From an uncultured Campylobacter sp. (GTDB taxonomy: Bacteria > Campylobacterota > Campylobacteria > Campylobacterales > Campylobacteraceae): a DNA stretch of 64,000 nucleotides. Each line of letters opens with the position of its first letter. Position 1 is the first letter of the stretch. Shown here one piece after another: positions 29,324-40,711 of the stretch. Under the pieces are notes generated by a model, which had not been told where the DNA came from, did not search any database, and saw only the letters and a program-made list of their open reading frames with translations. Location of the stretch: assembly GCF_937996225.1 (NCBI RefSeq), contig NZ_CALKTC010000083.1, forward strand, positions 62,001-126,000, written 5' to 3'. Made by a program: the position numbers and the translations under genes.

Positions 29324-29853
29324 TGATAAATAACACCTCAAAAAGATATGTAAACGCCCTGATACTGAGCTATAAAAAAGATGAACTAGGCTCTGTTTTG
29401 CAGACGCTCGAGAGCGTCGCGAGCGCATTTAGAATTCCAAAATTCCAAGATATTGTAAAATCTCCGACGCTAAAAGAGGAATCCAAAGTGGAACTTATTG
29501 CGTCGTTTATAAAAAATCCAAGCGAAAAAATCGTAAATTTTATTAAACTTTTAGCTAAGAATAGGCGTATTACACTAATCCCGCAGATAGTTGAGGAACT
29601 GCGCAAGAATATTGCGGCGCTGGATAATAAATACTTAGGTAAAATTTATTCCGCTACTGAAATAGACGCCGCGAAAATAAAAGAGCTAGAGGCTAAAATT
29701 TCAAAGAAATTTAATGCAGATATTACTCTGCAACCCGTTAAAAGCGAGCTTGAAGGCATTAAGATCGAAGTCGAGGATCTTGGATTTGAGATTAGTTTTT
29801 CAGTTGATAGATTGAAACAAAAAATGAGCGAATATATTTTAAAAGCAATTTAA
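29320..29853 (+). CDS. atpH: ATP synthase F1 subunit delta
   Basis: Connects the stalk to the F1 head, 177 aa. It begins NTSKRYVNAL, has the family's N-terminal helical bundle and the C-terminal TLQPVKSELEGIKIEVEDLG region. Two adjacent ATGs (29320, 29323); the first overlaps the atpF stop. Confidence 0.93.
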   Translation: MMINNTSKRYVNALILSYKKDELGSVLQTLESVASAFRIPKFQDIVKSPTLKEESKVELIASFIKNPSEKIVNFIKLLAKNRRITLIPQIVEELRKNIAALDNKYLGKIYSATEIDAAKIKELEAKISKKFNADITLQPVKSELEGIKIEVEDLGFEISFSVDRLKQKMSEYILKAI

Positions 29854-29864
29854 AGGAGTAAAGC

Positions 29865-31379
29865 GTGGGTGCGAAAATTAAGGCAGACGAAATCAGCAGT
29901 ATAATCAAAGAGCGAATCGAAAATTTCGATCTTAGCGTTGATATCGAAGAAACCGGCAAGGTCGTTTCGGTCGCAGACGGCGTTGCTAATGTTTACGGCT
30001 TAAAAAACGTAATGGCTAACGAGATGGTCGAATTCGAAAACGGAGCTCGTGGTATCGCGTTAAATTTAGAGGAGAGCAGTGTTGGTATCGTTATTTTAGG
30101 CGATACTAGCGGTATTAACGAAGGTAGTAGCGTTAAAAGACTGGGTAAGCTTTTGCGCGTTCCGGTAGGCGATGCTCTAATTGGTCGCGTGGTAAACGCT
30201 CTAGGCGAGCCGATCGACGGCAAAGGCGCGATAGAGACTAGCGATACTAGATTTGTCGAAGAAAAGGCCAAAGGCATTATGGCTCGTAAATCTGTTCACG
30301 AGCCGCTTCAGACCGGCCTTAAGGCGATTGACGCGCTAGTGCCGATCGGCCGCGGACAGCGCGAGCTCATCATCGGCGACCGCCAAACGGGAAAAACTAC
30401 CGTTGCTGTTGATACCATCATCAATCAAAAGGGCCAAGACGTCGTTTGTATCTATGTAGCAATCGGTCAGAAACAATCCACCGTCGCGCAAGTCGTTAAA
30501 AAGCTTGAAGAATACGGTGCGATGGACTATACGATCGTAGTTGCGGCGGGTGCTAGCGAGGCGGCTGCGCTTCAGTATTTGGCACCGTATTCGGGCTGCA
30601 CCATGGGTGAGTATTTCAGAGATAACTCCCGCCACGCGCTTATCATCTATGATGATTTGAGCAAGCATGCGGTTGCGTATCGCGAAATGTCGCTTATCTT
30701 GCGCCGTCCGCCAGGACGCGAGGCGTATCCTGGCGACGTATTTTATCTACATTCCCGTTTGCTTGAGCGCGCTAGCAAACTAAGCGATGCGCTCGGTGCA
30801 GGCAGCCTAACGGCGCTTCCTATCATCGAGACGCAGGCGGGCGACGTTTCGGCGTATATCCCTACAAACGTTATCTCTATCACTGACGGTCAAATTTTCC
30901 TAGAATCCGGTCTATTTAACTCTGGAATTCGTCCTGCGATCAACGTAGGTCTTTCGGTTAGCCGCGTCGGCGGTTCCGCGCAGATTAAAGCGATCAAAAA
31001 GGTCTCGGGAACCTTACGCCTAGATCTCGCTCAATACCGTGAGCTTCAGGCATTTGCGCAGTTTGCGAGTGATTTGGACGAGAGTAGCCGTAAGCAGCTG
31101 GATCGCGGACAAAGAATGGTCGAAATTTTAAAGCAACCTCCTTATTCACCGCTTCCGGTCGAAAATCAAGTAGTGATCATCTTTGCAGGAAGCCGCGGAT
31201 TTTTAGACGACGTACCTACGAGCTCAATTAGCAAATTCGAAGCTGAGCTCTATCCGTATATCGAGGCGAAATATCCTGAAATTTTTGAAGAGATCAGAAG
31301 CAAAAAGACCATCGAGAAGGATTTGGAAGAAAATTTAATCAAGGCTCTAAATGACTTTAAAGCGACCTTTGCCGCTTAA
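29865..31379 (+). CDS. atpA: ATP synthase F1 subunit alpha
   Basis: 504 aa, full length, GTG start with AAAGGAG upstream. Nucleotide-binding P-loop GDRQTGKT near residue 170, [17 protein letters not shown], and the alpha/beta signature [17 protein letters not shown] near residues 364-380. Non-catalytic subunit of the rotary ATPase head. Confidence 0.98.
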   Translation: MGAKIKADEISSIIKERIENFDLSVDIEETGKVVSVADGVANVYGLKNVMANEMVEFENGARGIALNLEESSVGIVILGDTSGINEGSSVKRLGKLLRVPVGDALIGRVVNALGEPIDGKGAIETSDTRFVEEKAKGIMARKSVHEPLQTGLKAIDALVPIGRGQRELIIGDRQTGKTTVAVDTIINQKGQDVVCIYVAIGQKQSTVAQVVKKLEEYGAMDYTIVVAAGASEAAALQYLAPYSGCTMGEYFRDNSRHALIIYDDLSKHAVAYREMSLILRRPPGREAYPGDVFYLHSRLLERASKLSDALGAGSLTALPIIETQAGDVSAYIPTNVISITDGQIFLESGLFNSGIRPAINVGLSVSRVGGSAQIKAIKKVSGTLRLDLAQYRELQAFAQFASDLDESSRKQLDRGQRMVEILKQPPYSPLPVENQVVIIFAGSRGFLDDVPTSSISKFEAELYPYIEAKYPEIFEEIRSKKTIEKDLEENLIKALNDFKATFAA

Positions 31380-31391
31380 AAAGGCTAAATT

Positions 31392-33709
<2,318 letters not shown>

Positions 33710-33719
33710 GAATTTTAAG

Positions 33720-34124
33720 ATGAAAGAATTTTTGCTTTTAGATATCGTTACGCCCGAAGGGATGGTCTTTTCGGGCGAAGTCAAATCCGTCCAACTCCCT
33801 GGCATCACTGGCGAAATGGGTATTTTGCCAGGGCATGCGAGCTTGCTAACGGGACTTAAAGACAAAAGCGAAGGCGGAGTCGTTGAGATCGTAGATAAAG
33901 ACGGCAAAAAGCAGCTTGTTTTGGTAAACGACGGATTTTTGGAAGTTACAGAAGAAAAAACTACTATTCTAGCCACTCAAGCCGTAGCTATCGGAGGTGA
34001 TAGCGAAAGCGCCGTAGCGAAATCTTTGCAGCGCGCCAAAGATATGCTTGCGTCCATTAGCTCCGATGCAGCAAATTCCGCAGCGATTATGGCTAGAGTC
34101 GACGAATTCGCAAGGCAAAGTTAA
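33720..34124 (+). CDS. atpC: ATP synthase F1 subunit epsilon
   Basis: 134 aa; N-terminal beta-sandwich (LDIVTPEGMVFSGEV, LPGITGEMGILPGHASLLT) and a two-helix C-terminus that can inhibit ATP hydrolysis. Last atp gene; the next gene starts two bases after its stop, so the Tol genes probably share the transcript. Confidence 0.96.
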   Translation: MKEFLLLDIVTPEGMVFSGEVKSVQLPGITGEMGILPGHASLLTGLKDKSEGGVVEIVDKDGKKQLVLVNDGFLEVTEEKTTILATQAVAIGGDSESAVAKSLQRAKDMLASISSDAANSAAIMARVDEFARQS

Positions 34125-34126
34125 AT

Positions 34127-34702
34127 ATGCTAGATCTAATTTTAAGTTATTTTACGAGAAGTACGTTTATTACGATATTCGTGCTTTCTTGGCTATCCGT
34201 CTATTTTGTCGTTACTTTTACGATTTTGATCTCCAGATTTGTAGGGCTTAGTGCGTGGCAACACCGCGAAGCAAAGGCACTCGAATCCTTGCTTATGGGT
34301 GGTAGGATTTCGCTTTCGGGCTCTATTTTTCAAAAAGTAAATACCGATAAGATTTCAAAAGAGGCCTTGGAAATTTATAAAGGCAAAGCCGAACGCGACT
34401 CCACTAGCGGACTTACCTGGCTATCTATCGTCGCATCCACTTCGCCATTTATCGGGCTATTTGGTACGGTCGTTAGTATACTTCACACATTTTCCAAGCT
34501 CGGCGGCGGAAATTCCGGCATCGATACTATCGCTCCTGCGATCAGTGAGGCGCTAGTTGCCACAGGATGTGGAATTTTTGTAGCGATACCCGCATACACC
34601 TTTAGCTTACTTATAAAACGCAAAGCATACGAAGTTATGAGTATTATAAATCGTACAGCGGATATTTTGCTATTTAAAGCAAACACTGGAAAAGCTATTT
34701 AA
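34127..34702 (+). CDS. tolQ: TolQ/ExbB family proton channel protein
   Basis: Inner-membrane protein of 191 aa that forms the proton channel powering TolA. Three membrane segments are visible (about 12-34, 102-124 and 146-168), with GLTWLSIVASTSPFIGLFGTVVSIL and ISEALVATGCGIFVAIPA typical of the family. The neighbours (a TolA-like protein, TolB, Pal) favour TolQ over ExbB. Translation couples to the next gene through TAATG. Confidence 0.9.
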   Translation: MLDLILSYFTRSTFITIFVLSWLSVYFVVTFTILISRFVGLSAWQHREAKALESLLMGGRISLSGSIFQKVNTDKISKEALEIYKGKAERDSTSGLTWLSIVASTSPFIGLFGTVVSILHTFSKLGGGNSGIDTIAPAISEALVATGCGIFVAIPAYTFSLLIKRKAYEVMSIINRTADILLFKANTGKAI

Positions 34703-35100
34703 TGTATAATTTCGACGAAAATCCAGAGTTAAATATCACTCCGCTCGTCGATATTATGCTTGTTTTGCTAGCGATTTTAATGGTCGCGCAAACGGCGATT
34801 ATCTACGATGAGAAGATCGAACTGCCTAGTGGCTCAAAAGCACAGGTTTCGGAAAATACCGCGGAATTCTTGCTTGTGCGTATCGGCGAAGATCGCAAGG
34901 TTTATATCGACAAAAGCTCGATGAGCCTAGCTGAATTCCCGGATAATCTCGTGCTGCTTAAAGGCACCGGCAAGTATAGCTTGGAAAAACCCGTCTATAT
35001 CCAAGCCGATAAGAGACTCGTTTATGACGATGTAATGTTTGTCTTAAAGAGCTTAAAGCAAGCGGGTTTTACTAAAGTCGCGCTTCAAACAAATGGCTAA
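34702..35100 (+). CDS. tolR: TolR/ExbD family protein
   Basis: 132 aa: one N-terminal membrane helix beginning NITPLVDIMLVLLAILMV, with the conserved Asp of the proton path (LVDIML, residue 14), then a periplasmic domain containing YDDVMFVLKSLKQAGF. It overlaps tolQ by one base and tolA by eight. Confidence 0.93.
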   Translation: MYNFDENPELNITPLVDIMLVLLAILMVAQTAIIYDEKIELPSGSKAQVSENTAEFLLVRIGEDRKVYIDKSSMSLAEFPDNLVLLKGTGKYSLEKPVYIQADKRLVYDDVMFVLKSLKQAGFTKVALQTNG

Positions 35101-36070
35101 TTATTCAAATTTTACGGGGGTTAAATACGATAATTTTAAATCGTTTTTAATCGCCCTTTTTGCCTATCTGCTGGTGATTTTCGTTCTTTTATATCAAATT
35201 TCAAAGCCGCAGGAAAAATTTAAAAAATATACCGACAATCCCAACGATTATATGGATGTTACTTTTGATTTCGAAATAGATGATAAACTTCCGTCCGCGC
35301 CTGAAATCGCTAAAGAAACGAAGCAGGGCGAGTTTGAAAATAAGAATATTAAGGACGTGCCGGAGGATAAAATTAAGACTACGGCGCAAGTAGTTCCGCC
35401 GCCTCCGGTGCAGGCAAAGCCGAAAGAGCCCGAAAAGCCGAAGGAAGAGTCGAAGCCGGAACCTAAAAAGGACGAGCCTAAAGCTGAGCCCAAAAAAGAG
35501 GAGCCCAAGCCTGAGCCTAAGTTGGAAGATAAACCTTCCGAAAAAGTAGTAGAGAAAGAGGAAACTAAGCCGGAGCCAAAAAAAGAGGAAAAACCGAGCT
35601 TGAGCGATCTTTTTTCGGATACGACTAAGGACAATAAGAAGCTTGAGGAGAGCGCTAAAGCTAGCGACGCCGTTCAGAGTAACAAAAAGTCCGATAAAGA
35701 AACCGCCACCTCTAGTGCTAAGGATAAAGCGGCATCTAAAAATGCTGTGGTCAAATCCGATAAGCTTGGCGGCAGGACGCAAAGGACGGGCGAGTATAAC
35801 GCTTATTACGGCGCTATCGAAAAGAAGCTTCAAGTTCTATGGAGCAGATATGTGGCGACCGCAAAGGACGACGCAAGGATTAAAATAGTCTTTAGCGCAG
35901 ATGGGCGAGTGGCGGATTATACTATTATAGAGTTGGGGCGAGAGACGGAATTTAATCAGAAGTTGCGGGATTTTTTGGATAATCTATCGACTCAGACTTT
36001 CCCGAAGTCTCCCGACGGAGCGTCGCATGAGATTGATACTAGGATGTCCGACGTGATGAAGACAAATTAG
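35093..36070 (+). CDS. tolA: TolA-like / TonB C-terminal domain protein
   Basis: Energy-transducing protein of 325 aa. One membrane helix (about 16-36), a long periplasmic spacer of repeated P, K and E (about 95-180), a K/S/A/D-rich stretch, then a C-terminal domain (about 240-325) beginning YNAYYGAIEKKLQVLW that matches the TolA/TonB C-terminal fold. Sitting between tolR and tolB supports TolA rather than TonB. The strongly biased spacer also opens long frames on the opposite strand, which are not genes. Confidence 0.85.
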   Translation: MANYSNFTGVKYDNFKSFLIALFAYLLVIFVLLYQISKPQEKFKKYTDNPNDYMDVTFDFEIDDKLPSAPEIAKETKQGEFENKNIKDVPEDKIKTTAQVVPPPPVQAKPKEPEKPKEESKPEPKKDEPKAEPKKEEPKPEPKLEDKPSEKVVEKEETKPEPKKEEKPSLSDLFSDTTKDNKKLEESAKASDAVQSNKKSDKETATSSAKDKAASKNAVVKSDKLGGRTQRTGEYNAYYGAIEKKLQVLWSRYVATAKDDARIKIVFSADGRVADYTIIELGRETEFNQKLRDFLDNLSTQTFPKSPDGASHEIDTRMSDVMKTN

Positions 36071-36088
36071 AATTTTGTAAGGAAAAAA

Positions 36089-36502
36089 GTGAAGAGACTT
36101 TTTTGTATTTTTGCGTTTTGCTGTATGCTTTTTGCAGAAGATGCGGATTCTACTAAAAATTCTACCTCTTCAAATTTAAACATTGAAATTCAAAATTCCT
36201 ATAAGATTGAGATTTATTATAATGATGTTAAAAAACAGCTGGGTTATTTGTGGCGGGCGCAAAAAATAACCCCTGCTGAAGGCAGTGTGCTACTCAACGT
36301 AAGTTTAAGTGCTGGTGGGGAAGTTATTGATTATAGCACAGATTATTTGGAGGGGGATGAGATATTTCGCAAAAAACTTAAAGACTTTTTGGTGAGGCTT
36401 TCGAAACAACGCTTTGCAAAAGCGCCAGACAACAAGCCTCGTAAATTTGCGATTTTTTTAAAATATAATGTTAAATCAGATCAAATTAAGGAGAAAAGAT
36501 GA
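36089..36502 (+). CDS. Secreted TolA C-terminal-domain paralogue
   Basis: 137 aa from a GTG at 36089 with AAGGAAAA upstream. A signal peptide (about 1-16, ending CMLFA) is followed by one domain clearly related to the C-terminal domain of the preceding TolA. Both contain Y..D/I.KKLQ.LW, then an A.G.V.DY segment, F..KL.DFL..LS.Q.F.K.PD. It lacks the membrane anchor and the P/K/E spacer. The next gene, tolB, starts four bases before its stop, so it belongs to the operon. Role unknown; a soluble competitor or partner of TolA is possible. Confidence 0.75.
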   Translation: MKRLFCIFAFCCMLFAEDADSTKNSTSSNLNIEIQNSYKIEIYYNDVKKQLGYLWRAQKITPAEGSVLLNVSLSAGGEVIDYSTDYLEGDEIFRKKLKDFLVRLSKQRFAKAPDNKPRKFAIFLKYNVKSDQIKEKR

Positions 36503-37746
36503 AGAAACTACTTTTGATTCTTGCATTTTGTAGTAGCATTTTCGCGGCAGATGCGACTATGTCTATCGTAAACGAAGGGGTAAATCTACCTAAAATCGTC
36601 GTTCAAGATGCATCGAACCTTGCAAATTCAGAATTTGGTAACAAATTCTTTAAACTTATGGTGGGCGATCTAAAGGTCGGCGCGACTTTTGAAGTCAGCG
36701 ACGAGTATCTACAAAGCAGCTATGATGCGGGTGCTTCCGATAATCTAGGCTCTAGCGGTGCCGCTCTGATCGTGCGCTACGCGGTAAGTGATAAAAGCTC
36801 GCCGATGAGTCTAAAAGCCAAAGTACTTGAAGCGAACAGCGGCAGGGTGATGTACGAGAAGAGCTTTACGCTTTCAAATGCCGAAAAGTATCCGTTTTTG
36901 GCACACATGGCGGTATCTGAGATCGTCAAGCAGCTAGGGTACTCAAACGTCGATTGGATGAAGGAGATGATTTTGCTCTCTCGCTACACTTCGACGCGTG
37001 AGAGCGAGATCATGGTGGCTGACTATACGCTTACTTACCAGCAGGTTGTGCTTCGCGGCGGATTAAATATCTTCCCTAAATGGGCAAGCGCAGCGCAGAA
37101 CGAATTTTATTATACCTACTATGTCAATAAAAATACGCCCGCTATCTATAAATTTAATCTATCCAACGGTAGCAAGAGTAAAATTTTTACCGGTCATGGC
37201 ATGACGATAGCTTCAGATGTAAGCGCCGACGGCAGAAAGCTTCTAATCACTAATGCGCCTAAAGATCAACCCGATATTTATTTATATGATATAGCCTCGG
37301 GCAGCGCTAAGCAAATTACTGATTATGCAGGCATTGATGTAAATGGAAATTTTATCGACGGCGATTCGCGCGTGGCTTTTGTGAGCGATCGTTTAGGTTA
37401 TCCAAACGTATTTGCCACTAGCATAAACGGTGGCAACGTTCAGCAGCTCGTCTATCACGGCAAAAATAACAATTCCATTAGCACAAATGGCAATTATGTT
37501 ACTTACTCTAGTCGCGACGGCGGGGGCGGATTTAATATATATTTAATCTCTACCCAAACCGATATGATTCGCCAGTTAACGGCTAGTGGCAAAAATATGT
37601 TTCCTAGATTTTCTAGCGATGGCGGCAGCATTATGTTTATCAAGCAAGACGGCGGCGGAAGCTCGGTAGGTATTATCAGAGTTAACGAGAATAAAAGTTT
37701 CCAATTTCCGTTAAGAGTGGGTAAAATTCAATCGGTTGATTGGTAA
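36499..37746 (+). CDS. tolB: Tol-Pal system protein TolB
   Basis: Periplasmic beta-propeller that links TolA and Pal, 415 aa. Signal peptide at about 1-17 (AFCSSIFAAD). The N-terminal domain (about 20-160) is followed by TolB propeller repeats with D.SADGRKLLITNAPKDQPDIYLYD, FVSDRLGYPNVFA, YVTYSSRDGGGGFNIYL and RFSSDGGSIMF. ATG overlaps the previous gene. Confidence 0.95.
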   Translation: MKKLLLILAFCSSIFAADATMSIVNEGVNLPKIVVQDASNLANSEFGNKFFKLMVGDLKVGATFEVSDEYLQSSYDAGASDNLGSSGAALIVRYAVSDKSSPMSLKAKVLEANSGRVMYEKSFTLSNAEKYPFLAHMAVSEIVKQLGYSNVDWMKEMILLSRYTSTRESEIMVADYTLTYQQVVLRGGLNIFPKWASAAQNEFYYTYYVNKNTPAIYKFNLSNGSKSKIFTGHGMTIASDVSADGRKLLITNAPKDQPDIYLYDIASGSAKQITDYAGIDVNGNFIDGDSRVAFVSDRLGYPNVFATSINGGNVQQLVYHGKNNNSISTNGNYVTYSSRDGGGGFNIYLISTQTDMIRQLTASGKNMFPRFSSDGGSIMFIKQDGGGSSVGIIRVNENKSFQFPLRVGKIQSVDW

Positions 37747-37766
37747 AATATTAAAAAATCTCGTGA

Positions 37767-37772
37767 TATAAT
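37767..37772 (+). promoter_or_regulatory. -10 box for pal
   Basis: TATAAT in GTGATATAATGAC, 30 bp before the pal start, in the 55-bp tolB-pal gap. It suggests extra transcription of the abundant lipoprotein. Confidence 0.6.
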
Positions 37773-37801
37773 GACTTCAATTTTTTTTGAAAGGATAGAA
37801 A

Positions 37802-38275
37802 ATGAAACATTTAGTTTTATCTTCGATAGCAGTTGCTGCTCTATTATTGAGCGGTTGTTCTAAAAAGACCCCAGAGGCCGATACTACAAGCACAAGTAAT
37901 GCAGATAGACTAGCTGCTTTGGCATCTCAGATCCAAAGTGAAGTTGGTACTGTTTATTTCGACTTTGATAAATTTAATATTAGAGCCGATCAACAAGGCA
38001 CAATCAATAATAACGCAGCTTTATTCAACCAAGCAGGCGCAGAGTCTCTAACCGTTAAAGTTGAGGGTAACTGCGATGAGTGGGGTTCTGATGAGTACAA
38101 CTATGCTCTTGGTCTAAAGAGAGCTACTGCAGCTAAAGACGCATTGGTTGCTCAAGGCGTAAATGAGAGCAGAATTTCCGTAGTAAGCTACGGCGAGAGC
38201 AATATGGCTTGCACAGAGCATTCTAAAGAGTGCGACGCTCAAAACAGACGCGACGAATTCAAAGTTGGATTCTAA
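37802..38275 (+). CDS. pal: Peptidoglycan-associated lipoprotein Pal
   Basis: 157 aa. Lipoprotein signal with lipobox LLSGC (Cys at 19). The OmpA-like domain contains VYFDFDKFNIRADQQ, VEGNCDEWGSDEYNYALGLKRA and the C-terminal NRRDEF. Anchored in the outer membrane and bound to peptidoglycan, partner of TolB. Confidence 0.96.
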   Translation: MKHLVLSSIAVAALLLSGCSKKTPEADTTSTSNADRLAALASQIQSEVGTVYFDFDKFNIRADQQGTINNNAALFNQAGAESLTVKVEGNCDEWGSDEYNYALGLKRATAAKDALVAQGVNESRISVVSYGESNMACTEHSKECDAQNRRDEFKVGF

Positions 38276-38276
38276 T

Positions 38277-39095
38277 TTGAAATTTAAAAATTTCGCGGTG
38301 GCGGCTCTTTTGGGAGCTGCCACTTTTTTAAATGCAGAAACTTCTGCATTTGATGCTGGCAATATTGATTCAGGTAGCTCTTACGGGTTAACTGAAAATG
38401 AACAAGTATTACGCGATAACCGCAAGCGTATAAGCGAGATGCAGTCGAGCGTTGATAGTACTCGCGAGAGCGTAGAAGGCTTGCGAAGTGTCCTTGAAGG
38501 AACAAATTCTAAAATTTCTAATCTGGAAAACAGGGTGGCGGATCTAGAAATTCGTACTATGGGCAAAAGCCAAGGCAACAGCGAGCTAGATCAGATGAAG
38601 CGAGATATCGCAACTATAAAAGCCCAAATTGCTGAAATCAATAAAAAATTAGGTAGTGGCAGCGGCGTAAAAAAAAACGCTGAATTAGACGCAAATACTG
38701 CTTCAGTCTCTGCTAGTACAAAATCAGACTCCGATTTTAAATCAAAAGATCAAGCTTCAGTATTGAAAGAGGCCGACGCTTTATATGCCAAAAAAGACTA
38801 TTCGGGCGCAAAAGAGCGCTACAATTATTTAGTATCTAAGAACTACAAGCCCGCTAAGGCAAATTACATGCTGGGCGAAATTTCATATTTCTCTGGCTCA
38901 TACGCAGAAGCGATAAACTATTACAAAAAGAGCATCTCGCACAACGAGAGCCAAGACTACACCCCAAAACTTCTTTATCACACCGCGATCAGCTTCGATA
39001 AGATCGGCGATAAAGACAGCGCAGATAAATTCTACAAAGCGCTAAAAGCTTCATATCCAGACTCCAAAGAAGCTAAAGTCGCGCCTGCTAGATAA
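38277..39095 (+). CDS. cpoB: CpoB/YbgF-type TPR periplasmic protein
   Basis: About 272 aa. I take the TTG at 38277, one base after the pal stop, because it gives a clean signal peptide ending FLNAE; an earlier TTG at 38265 overlaps pal and adds only four residues. An N-terminal coiled coil (about 35-125, with EMQSSVDSTRESVEGLRSVL) leads to C-terminal TPR repeats (ADALYAKKDYSGAKERYNYL, YMLGEISYFSGSYAEAINYY). CpoB couples Tol to peptidoglycan synthesis in other bacteria. Confidence 0.88.
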   Translation: MKFKNFAVAALLGAATFLNAETSAFDAGNIDSGSSYGLTENEQVLRDNRKRISEMQSSVDSTRESVEGLRSVLEGTNSKISNLENRVADLEIRTMGKSQGNSELDQMKRDIATIKAQIAEINKKLGSGSGVKKNAELDANTASVSASTKSDSDFKSKDQASVLKEADALYAKKDYSGAKERYNYLVSKNYKPAKANYMLGEISYFSGSYAEAINYYKKSISHNESQDYTPKLLYHTAISFDKIGDKDSADKFYKALKASYPDSKEAKVAPAR

Positions 39096-39145
39096 CCTAA
39101 ATTTAAATATAAAATTAAAAATAAAATTTTAAACAGGAGAAAACT

Positions 39146-39757
39146 ATGGCTAACAACCGAGTTATAAAGATGTATTATGAGCTAAAAGATGCCAAATCGG
39201 GCGAAATTTTGGAGTCAAATTTCAACTCCGACCCGATCGCCTTTCTTAGCGGCAAAGATCAAATCATCCAGAAGCTAGAAGATGAAATTTTAAATCTACA
39301 AGCGGGCGAGAGCAAAACTGTTCGCATAAGCCCGAGCGACGGGGTCGGCGAGTATAAGCAGGATGCCGTGCAGATTTTGCCTAAAGAGCAGTTTGCGGGT
39401 ATCGATCTGGCGGTGGGCATGGAGCTTTTCGGTCAGGCGGAGGACGGCGCGACTACCCGCGTGAGCGTCAAAGCTATCGGCGAGCAGGACGTTACCATCG
39501 ACTTTAACCATCCATTCGCGGGCAAGGAGCTGGAATTTAACGTAAAAATTGTCGAGAATCGCGAAGCGACGGCGGACGAAATTCTTACCGGCCAGCCGGA
39601 GGGTGCTCACAGCTGCGGCTGCGGACACAACCATTACGAGGGGCACGAGTGCTGCGGCGGACACGGACACGATCACGCAGAGGATCACGAGTGTTGCGGA
39701 GGCCATGGGCATGCAGATGGTCATGAATGCTGCGGTGGACACCACCACGAACATTAG
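39146..39757 (+). CDS. slyD: SlyD-like FKBP prolyl isomerase with Cys/His-rich tail
   Basis: 203 aa. The FKBP domain with its inserted chaperone flap spans about residues 1-140 (YYELKDAKSGEILESNF, VGEYKQDAVQILP, DFNHPFAGKELEFNVKI). The tail (about 150-203) is unusually regular: three copies of HECCGGH separated by short His/Asp-rich linkers, after SCGCGHNH. SlyD tails bind nickel and other metals and help hydrogenase or urease maturation; that role here is inferred. ATG with AGGAG ahead. Confidence 0.9.
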   Translation: MANNRVIKMYYELKDAKSGEILESNFNSDPIAFLSGKDQIIQKLEDEILNLQAGESKTVRISPSDGVGEYKQDAVQILPKEQFAGIDLAVGMELFGQAEDGATTRVSVKAIGEQDVTIDFNHPFAGKELEFNVKIVENREATADEILTGQPEGAHSCGCGHNHYEGHECCGGHGHDHAEDHECCGGHGHADGHECCGGHHHEH

Positions 39758-39766
39758 GCTTTTTTT

Positions 39767-40711
39767 ATGAAATTTGCTTTTATCTTCCCCGGACAGGGTT
39801 GCCAAAGCGTAGGCATGGGCAGAGAGTTTTACGAGAGCTCCGATCCTGCGCGCGCGCTTTTGGATGAGGCTTCAAGTTTTACCGGCATCGATTTTAAAAA
39901 TTTAATGTTTGAGCCTAACGACAAGCTCGACGTTTCGGAATTTACGCAGCCCGCTATCGCGCTAAATTCCATGATGGCGCTTGCGGCGCTGCAAGAAAGA
40001 GCGGATCAAGAAAAGCTTAGTATCGCTCCGCAGTTTTTGCTCGGACATTCGCTGGGCGAATTCAGCGCGCTAAGCGCCGCTGGAGGCATGGAGCCGAAGC
40101 AGATGTTAAAGCTAGTAAATATTCGCGGTAGGCTAATGCAGAGCGCCTGCGAGGGCAAGGGCGCCGGAATGATGGTGATCTTGGCTCTTGCCGACGAGGC
40201 GGTCGAGAAAATTTGCGCGGATGCGACGAGCGCAGGCAAGCAGGTTTGGGCGGCGAATTATAACTGCGACGGGCAGATCGTAGTCGCGGGCAAAAAAGAT
40301 GATCTCGCAGCGCTCGAGGGCGAGTTTAAAGCCGCGGGCGCAAAGCGCGCGATGTTACTGAATATGAGCGTCGCGAGCCACTGTCCGATGCTAGGGAGTG
40401 CCAGCGACGAGCTTTTGGAATTTTTACGCCCCGCGCTAAAAGAGAGTTTCGCTCCGGTCGTCGCTAACGCCACGGCACGAGCATACACGACGAAATCCGA
40501 AGCGCTGGAGCTACTTAGAGCCCAGCTTATCGGCCCCGTGCTTTACAAGCAAAGCATCAAAAATTACGAGAGCGAAGCGGACTGCTTCGTCGAGTTCGGC
40601 GCGGCGGTTTTAAAAGGGATAAACAAAAAGATCACGCAAAAGCCGACCTTCAGCATCATGGATCTTGCGAGCTTAGACGAGTTTTTGAAATTTGCAAAGG
40701 AGAATGGATGA
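39767..40711 (+). CDS. fabD: Malonyl-CoA:ACP transacylase
   Basis: Loads malonate on acyl carrier protein for fatty-acid synthesis, 314 aa. FPGQGCQSVGMG at the N-terminus, catalytic Ser in LLGHSLGEFSA (about 92-102), Arg in RGRLMQSA and His in ASHCPML. Stop overlaps the next ATG. Confidence 0.96.
   Translation: MKFAFIFPGQGCQSVGMGREFYESSDPARALLDEASSFTGIDFKNLMFEPNDKLDVSEFTQPAIALNSMMALAALQERADQEKLSIAPQFLLGHSLGEFSALSAAGGMEPKQMLKLVNIRGRLMQSACEGKGAGMMVILALADEAVEKICADATSAGKQVWAANYNCDGQIVVAGKKDDLAALEGEFKAAGAKRAMLLNMSVASHCPMLGSASDELLEFLRPALKESFAPVVANATARAYTTKSEALELLRAQLIGPVLYKQSIKNYESEADCFVEFGAAVLKGINKKITQKPTFSIMDLASLDEFLKFAKENG

Noticed and set aside
35201..35833. Long minus-strand frames opposite tolA
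   Set aside because: They arise from the biased P/K/E-coding spacer read backwards; the plus-strand gene is clear.
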